Shown in pieces: positions 9,313-17,029 of a stretch of 64,000 nt of DNA (its first letter is position 1; each line of letters opens with the position of its first letter). A program made the translations under genes and the position numbers. The DNA comes from Acidobacteriota bacterium (GTDB lineage Bacteria > Acidobacteriota > Terriglobia > Bryobacterales > Bryobacteraceae): positions 30,845 to 94,844 of the forward strand of contig JAFDVS010000014.1 in NCBI GenBank assembly GCA_018268935.1. The letters are read 5' to 3'. The notes under the pieces are model-generated. The model did not search any database. It had not been told where the DNA came from and saw nothing but the letters and a program-made list of their open reading frames with translations.

Positions 9313-11570
9313 ACCACCCCCCAGCGGCGGCGTAACAACCACTCCGCGCCGCGCATCAGCAGAATCGCCAGAAACACCGCCGGCATATTCCACAAATCCT
9401 TCGTCTCGCGAACCGTGATCCCGGCCTCGCTATAGGAAATCTCTTCCGGCAGCTTGCTCAGATCGTTCACCTTGTAATACTTCCCGCCCGTCTCGCTTGC
9501 CAGTTTCTCCAACAACTCGCGATTCTGTTCCGCCCCGAAATTCTCGGCCACCCCGTCCTCGCGGCGGAAGTTCAGCACGTCGCGTCCGGTCTCTTCCTCG
9601 CCCTTCTTCGCTAGAATCTCGGCCACATAAGCACCCGGCTTCTCCGCCCGCCACTCCGCGGTGAACGTACCCGGCGTCAATGGATCCGGTCCCATCTGCA
9701 CCTGTTCCGCCGTGCCCGCCGGCCCGATAATATTCGCCACCACCTTGGCATCGGTCATCGGCAGATAATTGCGATCCCGCACATCGGCCCGCAGAAGCAC
9801 CTTCTGTTCATCCGCCAGCACTGATTTCGGTGTCGATGCCAGCACATGCCCCGGCGTATCCTGCACCAGCCAGCGCAGCAATTGCTGCCAGAACATTTCG
9901 TGGCTCTTATCGGCCAGCGGTTGCGTCATCTGCCAGCGCCACGTGCCTTGCGTCGCCATCACACCCACACGCCCGCGTCCGTAATTCTGCGTCACCAGCA
10001 GAGGATACTTGCCCTTGCTCGTCGGAGCCGCATCCACCAGTACCACCGCGCCCGGCTTCGGCGTTCCGGCTTCCTGATAGTCGGCCAAATACGGCAGCTT
10101 CTTCCAACGCTCGGTATTCTTCTCCGCGTTCTCATCCAACCGGCAAATCAGGCTCTCGCGTCCCGCCTGCGTCAATTCCACATAAGCCGGATCACGGTGG
10201 AACGTGCCCTTCTTGTCCGGCAGCGAAACGGGAAGAAAATCCGCCGCCGCCGATTTGCCCCACCCGCCTTCTCCCAATCCGCCGCGCCCGGCCAGAAACA
10301 GCACCCCGCCCCCGCGCCGATCCACGAACTGCTTGATCAACTCCATCTGCGCCGCCGTGAAATACCCCGCTTCCACGCCGCCAATAATAATCCCTTGGTA
10401 CGCAAACAGCTCATCCACCTTCGCCGGAAACCCCGTCTCCAGCTCCGCCGGAGCATTGATCCCCTGCCGGTAAATCTTGTTCTGCGTCGTCCGCAGCATC
10501 GTCGCCAGTTGCAGCGTACGATCCTCCTCCACCGCCCGCCGGATAAACTTAAACTCCCACTTCGGCTCGCCCTCAATATACAGAATGCGCGGCTTCCGCC
10601 CTTCCACATTCACCACGCGAGCCACACTGTTGTTGTTCGGATTCTCTTCCCCCGGCAGCACATCCGCCGACACCGAGATATTCTTCAACCCCGCCGTACC
10701 CGCGTTAAACACCACGGTCTCGGCCTGCAGCGTCCCATCCGCCTTTAGCACCACATCCTGCGAAGCCAGCGTCGATGTCCCGCTCTTCACCGAAAGGCGC
10801 GCCTTCTGATCCTTCAGCCCCCGCTGCTTCAACGTCACCAGTGCGCTTAGCCGCGAATCGGCCAGCACTCTCGGAGCCATCTGCACATCGGTAATTTCCA
10901 GATCCTTGTTGAATTTCTCGCGCCCCACACCGACGGTATGCACCGGAATCCGCTGCCGCTTCAGCAGATTCACCGTCTCCAGATCCACGCCACCGGTATT
11001 ATCCGCCCCATCGGAAAACATCACGATCGCGCCAACAGGCAGCGTCGCCGATTCCGTCGCCACCTGCGACAGATTCTCCCCCAGCCGCGATGCGTTCCCC
11101 TGCGCCGTGATCTCTTCCAGTTTCTCCACGCGGTCCAGCGCTCCCGAGAAGCGGTACATCCGCACCTGAAACTTCTTCCCCAATTGCTCCAGCAATCCGC
11201 TGTTCAACGCCCCCAGCACCTGGTCTTTCCGGGTCTTGCCTTCTTCCTGCAAACCCATCGACCGCGAATCATCCACCATCACCGCCACAATGTTCTGCTG
11301 CGGCTTCAGCGACGACACACTCACCGCCGGCTGCCACAACAACAACAGCAGCAGCGCCAGCATGCCGCACTGCAGCAGCCACAGCACCGCCAGCCGAAAA
11401 CCCTTCGCCCGTCCCACCGTGCGATCGCGCTGCTTCCACACCGGCCAGCCTAGCGCCAACGCGCCTCCCACAATCAACAGCAGCAGCAGCCACACCGGCC
11501 ACCCGCCAAGCAGCACAAGGTTGCCTTTTGAGAACACCGTGCCCGGATATTTGAACAGGAACTCTAACAT
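9309..11570 (-). CDS. VWA-domain membrane protein with a GATase1-like region
   Basis: 753 residues. Membrane helices lie at about 25-42 and 60-79, then a VWA domain with VDDSRSMG (D100, S102, S104), a beta-rich middle part, and a segment beginning RILYIEGEPKWEFKFIRRA that is typical of class I glutamine-amidotransferase-like domains in large bacterial VWA proteins. No catalytic Cys triad is obvious, so this part is probably structural. One last hydrophobic helix lies near the C-terminus and is followed by Arg residues. It is an envelope protein of unknown function. The gene lies 25 bases after the DUF4159 gene and overlaps the caspase-like gene by four bases. Confidence 0.8.
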   Translation of the reverse strand: MLEFLFKYPGTVFSKGNLVLLGGWPVWLLLLLIVGGALALGWPVWKQRDRTVGRAKGFRLAVLWLLQCGMLALLLLLLWQPAVSVSSLKPQQNIVAVMVDDSRSMGLQEEGKTRKDQVLGALNSGLLEQLGKKFQVRMYRFSGALDRVEKLEEITAQGNASRLGENLSQVATESATLPVGAIVMFSDGADNTGGVDLETVNLLKRQRIPVHTVGVGREKFNKDLEITDVQMAPRVLADSRLSALVTLKQRGLKDQKARLSVKSGTSTLASQDVVLKADGTLQAETVVFNAGTAGLKNISVSADVLPGEENPNNNSVARVVNVEGRKPRILYIEGEPKWEFKFIRRAVEEDRTLQLATMLRTTQNKIYRQGINAPAELETGFPAKVDELFAYQGIIIGGVEAGYFTAAQMELIKQFVDRRGGGVLFLAGRGGLGEGGWGKSAAADFLPVSLPDKKGTFHRDPAYVELTQAGRESLICRLDENAEKNTERWKKLPYLADYQEAGTPKPGAVVLVDAAPTSKGKYPLLVTQNYGRGRVGVMATQGTWRWQMTQPLADKSHEMFWQQLLRWLVQDTPGHVLASTPKSVLADEQKVLLRADVRDRNYLPMTDAKVVANIIGPAGTAEQVQMGPDPLTPGTFTAEWRAEKPGAYVAEILAKKGEEETGRDVLNFRREDGVAENFGAEQNRELLEKLASETGGKYYKVNDLSKLPEEISYSEAGITVRETKDLWNMPAVFLAILLMRGAEWLLRRRWGVV

Positions 11571-11595
11571 GAGACGCCCTGAATAGACTCCTATA

Positions 11596-12399
11596 TTAAT
11601 GCGTCATGGCATAGATGATGTAGTTAATGCCAACGCGATAGGCAAGCGAAGCATACCGCTCCGGATACCGCGGATGATCGGCCCACTCCCAGGCATCCCC
11701 CAGATCCATGTTGTGACAAACCGCCACCATGATCCGCCCATTGTCATCGTAGATTCCCCGCCACTTCGCTTCAATCCCGTCATACTCATACGTCCGCCCC
11801 GAATAAAACATGATGATTCCCGGCACCTGGAATCGTTCATCGAGATCGTACAGTACATGGAAGATGGCGTCCTTGTTTTCGATATCCACAATCGGCCGGT
11901 CCGGAAAGACGCGGCTCATGCTCGCAGTGAATATATCCCATTCGAAGGTCCCATGGAAATCGTCCGTCATCAGGAATCCGCCCCGCAGCAGATACTCGCG
12001 TAGCTTCTTCGTTTGTGCCTCGGGCAAATCCCAGTGCCCTGCCTCCACGACATACACCCACGGATAATTGAAAATTTCATCCGTCTCCAGATCCACCACC
12101 GTCTCCACGCTCTTCGTATGGATCCGCGAAAGCCGTCTCACACCCTGTACAAACTGCCGGTCCGCCTTCGGATAGTCCACCGTCCAATTCCCGCGCGCTG
12201 ACCAGTACGCCGCCCCGCCACGGAACGACGGATAGCGCAGCCGCGCAAACGTATACTCCGTCTTCTCATTCGCATCCGGAGGCAGCGGGATATTCGCTTC
12301 GTCTTCCTCGAAGAAGCTTCTCGCCCGCTGAAATGCATAGCTCGCGCTGATGAGTGTCATCGCACCCACAAGCACCATAACTGCTTTGCGGACAAGCAT
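11596..12399 (-). CDS. DUF4159 domain protein, first gene of the MoxR operon
   Basis: 267 residues. An N-terminal hydrophobic segment (about 5-23) acts as a signal anchor, followed by the DUF4159 fold: FARLRYPSF, YPWVYVVEAGHW, and LREYLLRGGFLMTDDFHG. The domain resembles a glutamine-amidotransferase-like fold without an identified reaction and is common in MoxR/VWA clusters. The start at 12399 has an AAGGG ribosome site about 12 bases upstream. It is the first gene of the minus-strand operon that continues past the left edge. In the upstream region a short inverted repeat CTAGC-N5-GCTAG (12424-12438) may be a regulatory site, but this is weak. Confidence 0.82.
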   Translation of the reverse strand: MLVRKAVMVLVGAMTLISASYAFQRARSFFEEDEANIPLPPDANEKTEYTFARLRYPSFRGGAAYWSARGNWTVDYPKADRQFVQGVRRLSRIHTKSVETVVDLETDEIFNYPWVYVVEAGHWDLPEAQTKKLREYLLRGGFLMTDDFHGTFEWDIFTASMSRVFPDRPIVDIENKDAIFHVLYDLDERFQVPGIIMFYSGRTYEYDGIEAKWRGIYDDNGRIMVAVCHNMDLGDAWEWADHPRYPERYASLAYRVGINYIIYAMTH

Positions 12400-12545
12400 C
12401 GTTTCAGCCCTTTACGTTAGAGACTAGCACACAGCTAGATAAAGTCTTTGACGCACGGGCCTGCCCTTTGGTGTCGAAACAATCCTCACCAATCCCTTAC
12501 CGTTCTCTTACACCAAATCCGGCCCGATCCGGTTAGCGTAATCAT

Positions 12546-13169
12546 ATGCTTCGCCTACTCACTCTCTTTTGCGCCACCGCCATTCTTGCGCTCCCCGGCA
12601 CTGTGATTTCCGTCTCCGGAAGCAGCAACATTGACCTGGGCGGCATTGGAGCCGTTTCCTGGACCCAATCGGGATCGTTTTCTGACGTGTCCGTGTCAGC
12701 CCTAATGACAAACAGGTCCGGCACCGGTCAGTCTCTTGCCTTTCACGCATTCCTCACCGATGCCATCGGAGCCGGCGCCACCGTAGCCGATGAAATTGCT
12801 TCCCTCGGTTTCAGCATCGCTCCAGGCACAAACCAAACCGTCAACCTGTTTAGCGGCCTCTCACTTGGCGCCGGAACCTACTTCCTGGTCATTTCCCCCG
12901 ACGCTGGCGCAAGCGGAGCCGGCGGTTGGGGCGCAATCAGCACGAGTCCAACCGTCACCCTGGGTTCCGGCGTCACCCGCAACGCCGACCGCGGATCCAC
13001 CGGCGCCATCGCCTCCTACCCGCCATCCACGAACATCCCTCTCCTCACCGGCGGCTCCCTCCTCTACTCCGTCACCACCGTCGACAGTGCGGTCCCCGAG
13101 CCCGCCACAACCGCCCTCATCGGCGCGGGGCTGGCTCTACTCGCTGCCTCCCGCCGCCGCCGCACTTAG
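12546..13169 (+). CDS. PEP-CTERM sorting-signal protein
   Basis: 207 residues. A signal peptide (MLRLLTLFCATAILALPG) leads into a beta-rich Gly/Ser/Thr domain with no recognisable catalytic motif. The C-terminus is VPEPATTALIGAGLALL followed by Arg-rich residues, the PEP-CTERM tripartite signal (PEP, hydrophobic helix, basic tail) recognised by exosortase for export to the outer surface. No exosortase gene is in this window. The gene stands alone, divergent from the MoxR operon. Its function beyond surface sorting is unknown. Confidence 0.8.
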   Translation: MLRLLTLFCATAILALPGTVISVSGSSNIDLGGIGAVSWTQSGSFSDVSVSALMTNRSGTGQSLAFHAFLTDAIGAGATVADEIASLGFSIAPGTNQTVNLFSGLSLGAGTYFLVISPDAGASGAGGWGAISTSPTVTLGSGVTRNADRGSTGAIASYPPSTNIPLLTGGSLLYSVTTVDSAVPEPATTALIGAGLALLAASRRRRT

Positions 13170-13437
13170 TCCATCCCCCCCAAAGGGTGCGGCGCCCCCC
13201 GCACCCAACCCCTCCCTCCATACCAACCGCGCGTAATATCACTCACCCCCTGTGGCAGGTGGGGCAAATTTCCTCCGGTCCCTTCTGTTCTCATTCAAAA
13301 ACTCCCCCAATCCACAAACATTTACCGATTGGCAATTCAATTGCTCATCGTTCCGCATCGCTATCCGTTGGTTGCTGTCAGTGGGCTGTGAATTCTTTTT
13401 GGCCCCCCACACCACGAGGAGGAGGACGTACCACACT
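13170..13437 (+). promoter_or_regulatory. Leader region upstream of the Kai module
   Basis: These 268 bases have no supported gene. They probably hold the promoter of the kaiA-like/kaiC pair, but no clear -35/-10 pair was found. A near-perfect palindrome GCAATTCAATTGC (13332-13344) lies about 95 bases before the start codon and is a possible operator. A very strong ribosome site GAGGAGGAGGA (13416-13426) precedes the ATG at 13438 and decides that start over longer in-frame possibilities. Confidence 0.35.
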
Positions 13438-14211
13438 ATGCCCGCATCAGCCCGTGAACCTGTTGCTTCCACCCCCATTCGCGTCCTCATCATCGAAAAC
13501 CACCCCGACGGCGTTGCGGACCTCCCCGGCTCGGAACCGTCCCCACACCTCGAAATCCTCCGCGCCCACTCCCTCTCCGAAGGCATCTTCTTCCTCAACC
13601 ACATTCGCCCCGACTGGATCCTCCTCGACCCCAATTGCCAGTCCTCATCCCCCAACGACCTCCTCTCCTTCCTCCGCCATGCCGCCGGCATCCCCATGCA
13701 GGTCGTCGCCGGCGCTCCTACTCCGGAACTCCTCAACGCCGACATCCCGGACGCCACCACCTCCGATTCCTCGCTCCAGGCCCGCGTCGGTTCCCTCGCC
13801 GCCAGCGTGGCTCGCCACGCCCAACACCGCCACAGCCGGGAAGCCGCCCCTGCACCCGCCCACACTCATGCCCCACGCCTTCGTCACCATGCTCCCGGAG
13901 TCTTCCATCACCTCTCCGGCGTCTACCACCAGGCGCTCACCACTTGGGTCCGCGAACTCCCCTACTCCTCCCCGGACCGCAACGCCCCCCTCGAAGCCCT
14001 CGTCCAGCGCCTCGAAGAGCTTCGTGCCCACCCCAGAGACGTCGTCGAACTCCACCTCGCCGCCATGCGCGCCATCCTCGCCACAGCCTCTTCCAAGAAC
14101 TCCCAGCTCTATCTCAAGGAAGGCCAGACCCTCCTCCTCAAAGTGATGGGCCGCCTCGCCACCCACTATCTTCAGTCCTCCACCCACCCTGCCGTTTTGA
14201 CCACACCCTGA
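13438..14211 (+). CDS. KaiA-like candidate: pseudo-receiver plus KaiA/RbsU-type helical domain
   Basis: 257 residues from the ATG at 13438, set by the strong ribosome site. Residues 15-125 look like a response-regulator receiver: beta-1 RVLIIENHPD, and PDWILLDP with Asp64 at the usual phosphoacceptor position. The acidic pair of beta-1 is reduced to E20-N21, so phosphorylation is doubtful. After a His/Ala/Pro linker (127-152), residues 156-247 read as four helices: YHQALTTWVREL resembles the start of the RsbU N-terminal domain, and DVVELHLAAM...TLLLKVMGRLATHY matches from memory the C-terminal domain of cyanobacterial KaiA (VVEIHMELM...TLIDVIAHL). KaiA and RsbU share this helical fold. The gene lies 26 bases before kaiC, so a KaiC-regulating role is inferred. 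It could equally be an RsbU-like partner-switch input. Confidence 0.65.
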   Translation: MPASAREPVASTPIRVLIIENHPDGVADLPGSEPSPHLEILRAHSLSEGIFFLNHIRPDWILLDPNCQSSSPNDLLSFLRHAAGIPMQVVAGAPTPELLNADIPDATTSDSSLQARVGSLAASVARHAQHRHSREAAPAPAHTHAPRLRHHAPGVFHHLSGVYHQALTTWVRELPYSSPDRNAPLEALVQRLEELRAHPRDVVELHLAAMRAILATASSKNSQLYLKEGQTLLLKVMGRLATHYLQSSTHPAVLTTP

Positions 14212-14237
14212 CACCACCACAAGGAACCTGCACCGTC

Positions 14238-14741
14238 ATGTCACCCAACCGCGCCGAAAGAGTGGAAAAACTCGCCACCGGCATCGAAGGCCTCGACCTC
14301 ATCGGCGAAGGCGGCATCCCCAAGGGACGCACCACCCTCGTCACCGGAACCGCGGGCAGCGCCAAAACCGTCCTCGCCGCCCAATTCCTCGCCTCCGGCA
14401 TCGAAACCGCCGGCCAATCCGGCGTCTTCGTCACCTTCGAAGAGTCCCCCGACGACATCCGCCTCAATATGCAGAGCCTCGGCTGGCCCATCGCCGAATG
14501 GGAAAGCGCCGGCAAGTGGATCTTCGTCGATGGCTCCCCGCAGCCTCAGGAGACCATCCTCGCCGGCGGCTTCGATCTCAGCGCCCTCATGGCCCGCGTC
14601 CAGCACTCCATCCGCAAAGTCGGCGCCTCCCGCGTTTCCCTTGATTCCCTCGGCGCCAACTCCCTCATGCCTCCACCGTCCGCTGGGAACTCTTCCGCCT
14701 TGCCACAACGCTCAAGGAAATGGGCGTCACCGCTCTCATGA
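14238..14741 (+). CDS. kaiC: KaiC, N-terminal (CI) part, frame broken near 14662
   Basis: The ATG at 14238 follows an AAGGAA ribosome site (14221-14226). About 142 codons read as KaiC CI: KLATGIEGLDLI, Walker A GTAGSAKT (14346-14369), catalytic Glu pair in VTFEESPDDI, and GASRVSLDSLGA. After this the frame drifts into non-KaiC residues and ends at 14741. The KaiC reading continues in another frame (STVRWELFRLATTLK, from about 14670) into the next entry. Compared with cyanobacterial KaiC from memory, the join is about 10 bases short, so a small deletion (real or an assembly error) is the simplest cause. KaiC is a double-domain RecA-like ATPase and autokinase. As it stands this fragment lacks the end of CI and all of CII. 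Confidence 0.75.
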   Translation: MSPNRAERVEKLATGIEGLDLIGEGGIPKGRTTLVTGTAGSAKTVLAAQFLASGIETAGQSGVFVTFEESPDDIRLNMQSLGWPIAEWESAGKWIFVDGSPQPQETILAGGFDLSALMARVQHSIRKVGASRVSLDSLGANSLMPPPSAGNSSALPQRSRKWASPLS

Positions 14742-15754
14742 CCGCCGAGCGCAACGACGAGTATGGCCCCATCTCCCGCCACGGCGTCGAAGAGTTCGTC
14801 GCCGACAATGTCATCATCCTCCGCAACTCCATGGATGAGGGCAAACGCCGCCGCACCATGGAAATCCTCAAATTCCGCGGAGCCATGCACCAAAAAGGCG
14901 AGTACGCCTTCACCGTCATCCCCGATTCCGGCATCGCCGTCATCCCCCTCTCCGCCATTCAGCTCAAACAGCGCTCCTCCAGCATCCGTATCCACTCCGG
15001 CAACGACGAGCTCAACCAGATGTGCGGTGGCGGTTTCTTCCGCGATTCCATCGTCCTCGTCACCGGAGCCACCGGTTGCGGCAAAACCCTCATGACCACG
15101 GAGTTCATCCGCGGCGGCACGGAGCGCAACGAGCGCTGCCTCCTCTTCGCCTTCGAGGAAAGCCGCGATCAGCTCTTCCGCAACGCCGAAGGCTGGGGCG
15201 TGGACTTTGAAAAAATGGAAGCCGACGGACTCCTCCGCGTCATCTGCTCCTATCCCGAAACCTGCGGCCTCGAAGATCACCTCATCCACATGAAAAAAAT
15301 CATCGAGGAATTCCGCCCCCACCGCCTCGCCGTCGACAGTCTCTCCGCCCTCGAACGCGTCGGCAACCTCAAAGCCTATCGCGAATTCGTCGTCGCACTC
15401 ACCTCATTCATCAAACATAAGGAAATCGCCGGGCTCTTCACCGCTACCACCCCCACTCTCCTCGGCGGAAGCTCCGTCACCGAAGCCCACATCTCCACCA
15501 TCACCGATTCCATCATCCTTCTGCGCTATGTCGAAATCTTGGGCGAAATGCGCCGCGGCCTCACCGTTCTCAAAATGCGCGGCTCCGCCCATGACAAAAA
15601 TATCCGCGAGTTTAGCATCGACGCCAGCGGCATGCACATCGGAAAAGCCTTCCGCAACGTCAGCGGCATCATCTCCGGCTTCCCCCGCCAGATTCTGGCC
15701 GGCGAGATGGAACGCCTCGGCGATTTGTTTGCCGAAGACGATCTGGACGCCTGA
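14720..15754 (+). CDS. kaiC: KaiC, C-terminal part (end of CI plus complete CII)
   Basis: The first ATG is at 14720, but the KaiC reading is already in this frame from about 14670. A second ATG at 14738 overlaps the stop of the upstream fragment (ATGA), so restart is possible. It holds the end of CI (ERNDEYGPISRHGVEEF) and all of CII: MCGGGFFRDSIVLVTG, Walker A GATGCGKT (15065-15088), Glu pair FAFEESRDQL, and VTEAHISTITDSI. In that last segment the Thr (15479-15481), Ser (15494-15496) and Thr (15497-15499) match the T426, S431 and T432 phosphorylation segment of Synechococcus KaiC. The tail after IISGF is short and acidic, in the place where KaiA binds cyanobacterial KaiC. If the frame were continuous the protein would be about 505 residues, close to the usual 519. 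Confidence 0.85.
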   Translation: MGVTALMTAERNDEYGPISRHGVEEFVADNVIILRNSMDEGKRRRTMEILKFRGAMHQKGEYAFTVIPDSGIAVIPLSAIQLKQRSSSIRIHSGNDELNQMCGGGFFRDSIVLVTGATGCGKTLMTTEFIRGGTERNERCLLFAFEESRDQLFRNAEGWGVDFEKMEADGLLRVICSYPETCGLEDHLIHMKKIIEEFRPHRLAVDSLSALERVGNLKAYREFVVALTSFIKHKEIAGLFTATTPTLLGGSSVTEAHISTITDSIILLRYVEILGEMRRGLTVLKMRGSAHDKNIREFSIDASGMHIGKAFRNVSGIISGFPRQILAGEMERLGDLFAEDDLDA

Positions 15755-15758
15755 CTCC

Positions 15759-16622
15759 TCAATCCTCCGGATGCACCGGCATCCGGATCATCGCGCATAA
15801 ATGCGGATAATCGAACGTCAGCCGGCAGGCCCGCCCGTCCACGCCGAGAAACGGCAGCTCCAATAGCTCGAAATCGTCCTTCCACCGCAGCACATTCGCT
15901 TCGCCTTCCATGTCCATGTGCAAGGCAATCTCTACCCAGCTCCGCCCCCGCGTCACCGTCGTCACTTCCAACTGCGGCTCCAGGCTCCCTGACATTTTCA
16001 CCAGGAACCGGATCAGTTCCTCCGTCGCCGCCTGCACATCTCGCGAGACCCGTACCTGCGGCAGCCGCCCCACCGTAAATCGCCGGAATGCGCCATGCAT
16101 CGCCTGATTCGCGTTCACAATCGCCAATCCCACCGCTTGCGCCAGCGTTGTTTCTCCATCTCCCGGCATTTCGCACAACAGCACCGGGACATAGGGATCG
16201 TCCGCCACCGGAACAATCCGCTTCGCCCGCACCACAATCGCCCGCTGGCGTCCTCCCACCGTCTGCACCACATCCAGATCCATCTGGTCCAGCAAAGGCG
16301 CCCATACGCCGAACGGAGTCCCCGCCAGCGTATCCTTCGGCCGCGCCAGCAACGTGGCGGCTGCATCGTTGGCGGCTACAATCCTCCCCAACGAATCCAA
16401 TAACAATCCCGGCTGAGGCCCAAATTCCTCCTCCAAGATATGTCCTAGCTGTACCTGGATATCACTCTGCTCGGATCGAACCGGCTTGGAATGTCCACTG
16501 AAGGGCCGCATTCCGTCACTCACCTTCCTCCGCTCTCCCTGAAAGAGCGTGGCTAAGCGATCCAGCCAAGGCGAATCGGTCTCACGGACTGGACTGCGGC
16601 CGCTGACCAACCAATCAGTCAT
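15759..16622 (-). CDS. PAS-domain protein with a degenerate HATPase-like C-terminus
   Basis: 287 residues from the ATG at 16622; a longer reading to 16685 would run almost into kaiB. An N-terminal basic, unstructured stretch precedes a PAS-like domain at about 55-150 (GLLLDSLGRIVAANDAAATL). Then come helical residues (AQAVGLAIVNANQAMHGAF) in the place of a dimerisation helix, and a C-terminal alpha/beta part (ATEELIRFLV...WVEIALHMDM) that resembles an HATPase fold without clear N, G1 or G2 boxes or a phospho-His. It may be a pseudo-kinase or partner-binding sensor. It sits tail-to-tail with kaiC (4 bases between the stops) and head-to-head with kaiB (68 bases between the starts), which ties it to the Kai module. 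Confidence 0.6.
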   Translation of the reverse strand: MTDWLVSGRSPVRETDSPWLDRLATLFQGERRKVSDGMRPFSGHSKPVRSEQSDIQVQLGHILEEEFGPQPGLLLDSLGRIVAANDAAATLLARPKDTLAGTPFGVWAPLLDQMDLDVVQTVGGRQRAIVVRAKRIVPVADDPYVPVLLCEMPGDGETTLAQAVGLAIVNANQAMHGAFRRFTVGRLPQVRVSRDVQAATEELIRFLVKMSGSLEPQLEVTTVTRGRSWVEIALHMDMEGEANVLRWKDDFELLELPFLGVDGRACRLTFDYPHLCAMIRMPVHPED

Positions 16623-16690
16623 GAACGTTTCATGCCTGTACCACTCTGTAACGACCGTGATAGCATATATATCAGGGTGATGCAACCGCG

Positions 16691-16981
16691 ATGACGCAAG
16701 CCGCCTTACGTTTGTTTGTAACCGGGGGTACGCCGCTTTCTGCCGCCGCCGTCGCTAGAGTGCGCGAACTCCAGCAACAACTCCCTCCCGATTTCCTCTC
16801 CGCCGAAGTCATTGATGTCCTGCAAAGCCCCGATTCCGCCGAAGCCGATCGTGTTCTCGCCACCCCTACCCTCATCCGGCTCTCCCCCCTCCCGGTGATC
16901 CGCCTCGTCGGCGATCTCGAATCCGTCGAGCGCCTCATGCAACTCCTCGACCTCCTCCAGGCCTCCCCTCAAATCAATTAG
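16691..16981 (+). CDS. kaiB: KaiB family thioredoxin-like protein
   Basis: 96 residues, the usual KaiB size. LRLFVTGGTP replaces the LYVAGNTP strand of KaiB. EVIDVLQSPDSAEADRVLATPTLI and LPVIRLVGDL match the conserved VIDVLKNP...ILATPTL...PPPVRRIIGDL region, including the prolines around which KaiB changes fold. KaiB binds the CI ring of KaiC and promotes dephosphorylation in cyanobacteria. The ATG at 16691 is preceded by CAGGG; an upstream ATG at 16680 stops after a few codons. It is transcribed away from the PAS gene and is separated from kaiC by it, so expression is probably independent of kaiC. Confidence 0.9.
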   Translation: MTQAALRLFVTGGTPLSAAAVARVRELQQQLPPDFLSAEVIDVLQSPDSAEADRVLATPTLIRLSPLPVIRLVGDLESVERLMQLLDLLQASPQIN

Positions 16982-17029
16982 CGCGCCTGCCCCTCTTCCC
17001 ACTTCGCAGTTCAGTGTTACCTTGGTTGT

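Noticed and set aside
9313..9393. Longer start for the caspase-like protein
   Set aside because: It lies inside the upstream VWA gene and lacks a signal peptide; the ATG at 9312 has the ATGA overlap typical of this operon and a clear signal peptide.
12926..14146. A 406-residue plus-strand frame covering the PEP-CTERM gene end and the kaiA-like gene
   Set aside because: Pro/Ser/Arg-rich, no ribosome site, and it crosses two genes with better evidence in other frames.
13635..14237. Long 5' extension of the kaiC N-terminal frame
   Set aside because: The extension is Arg/Pro-rich and antisense-like in character, overlapping the KaiA-like gene. The ATG at 14238 has a ribosome site and starts the conserved KaiC region.
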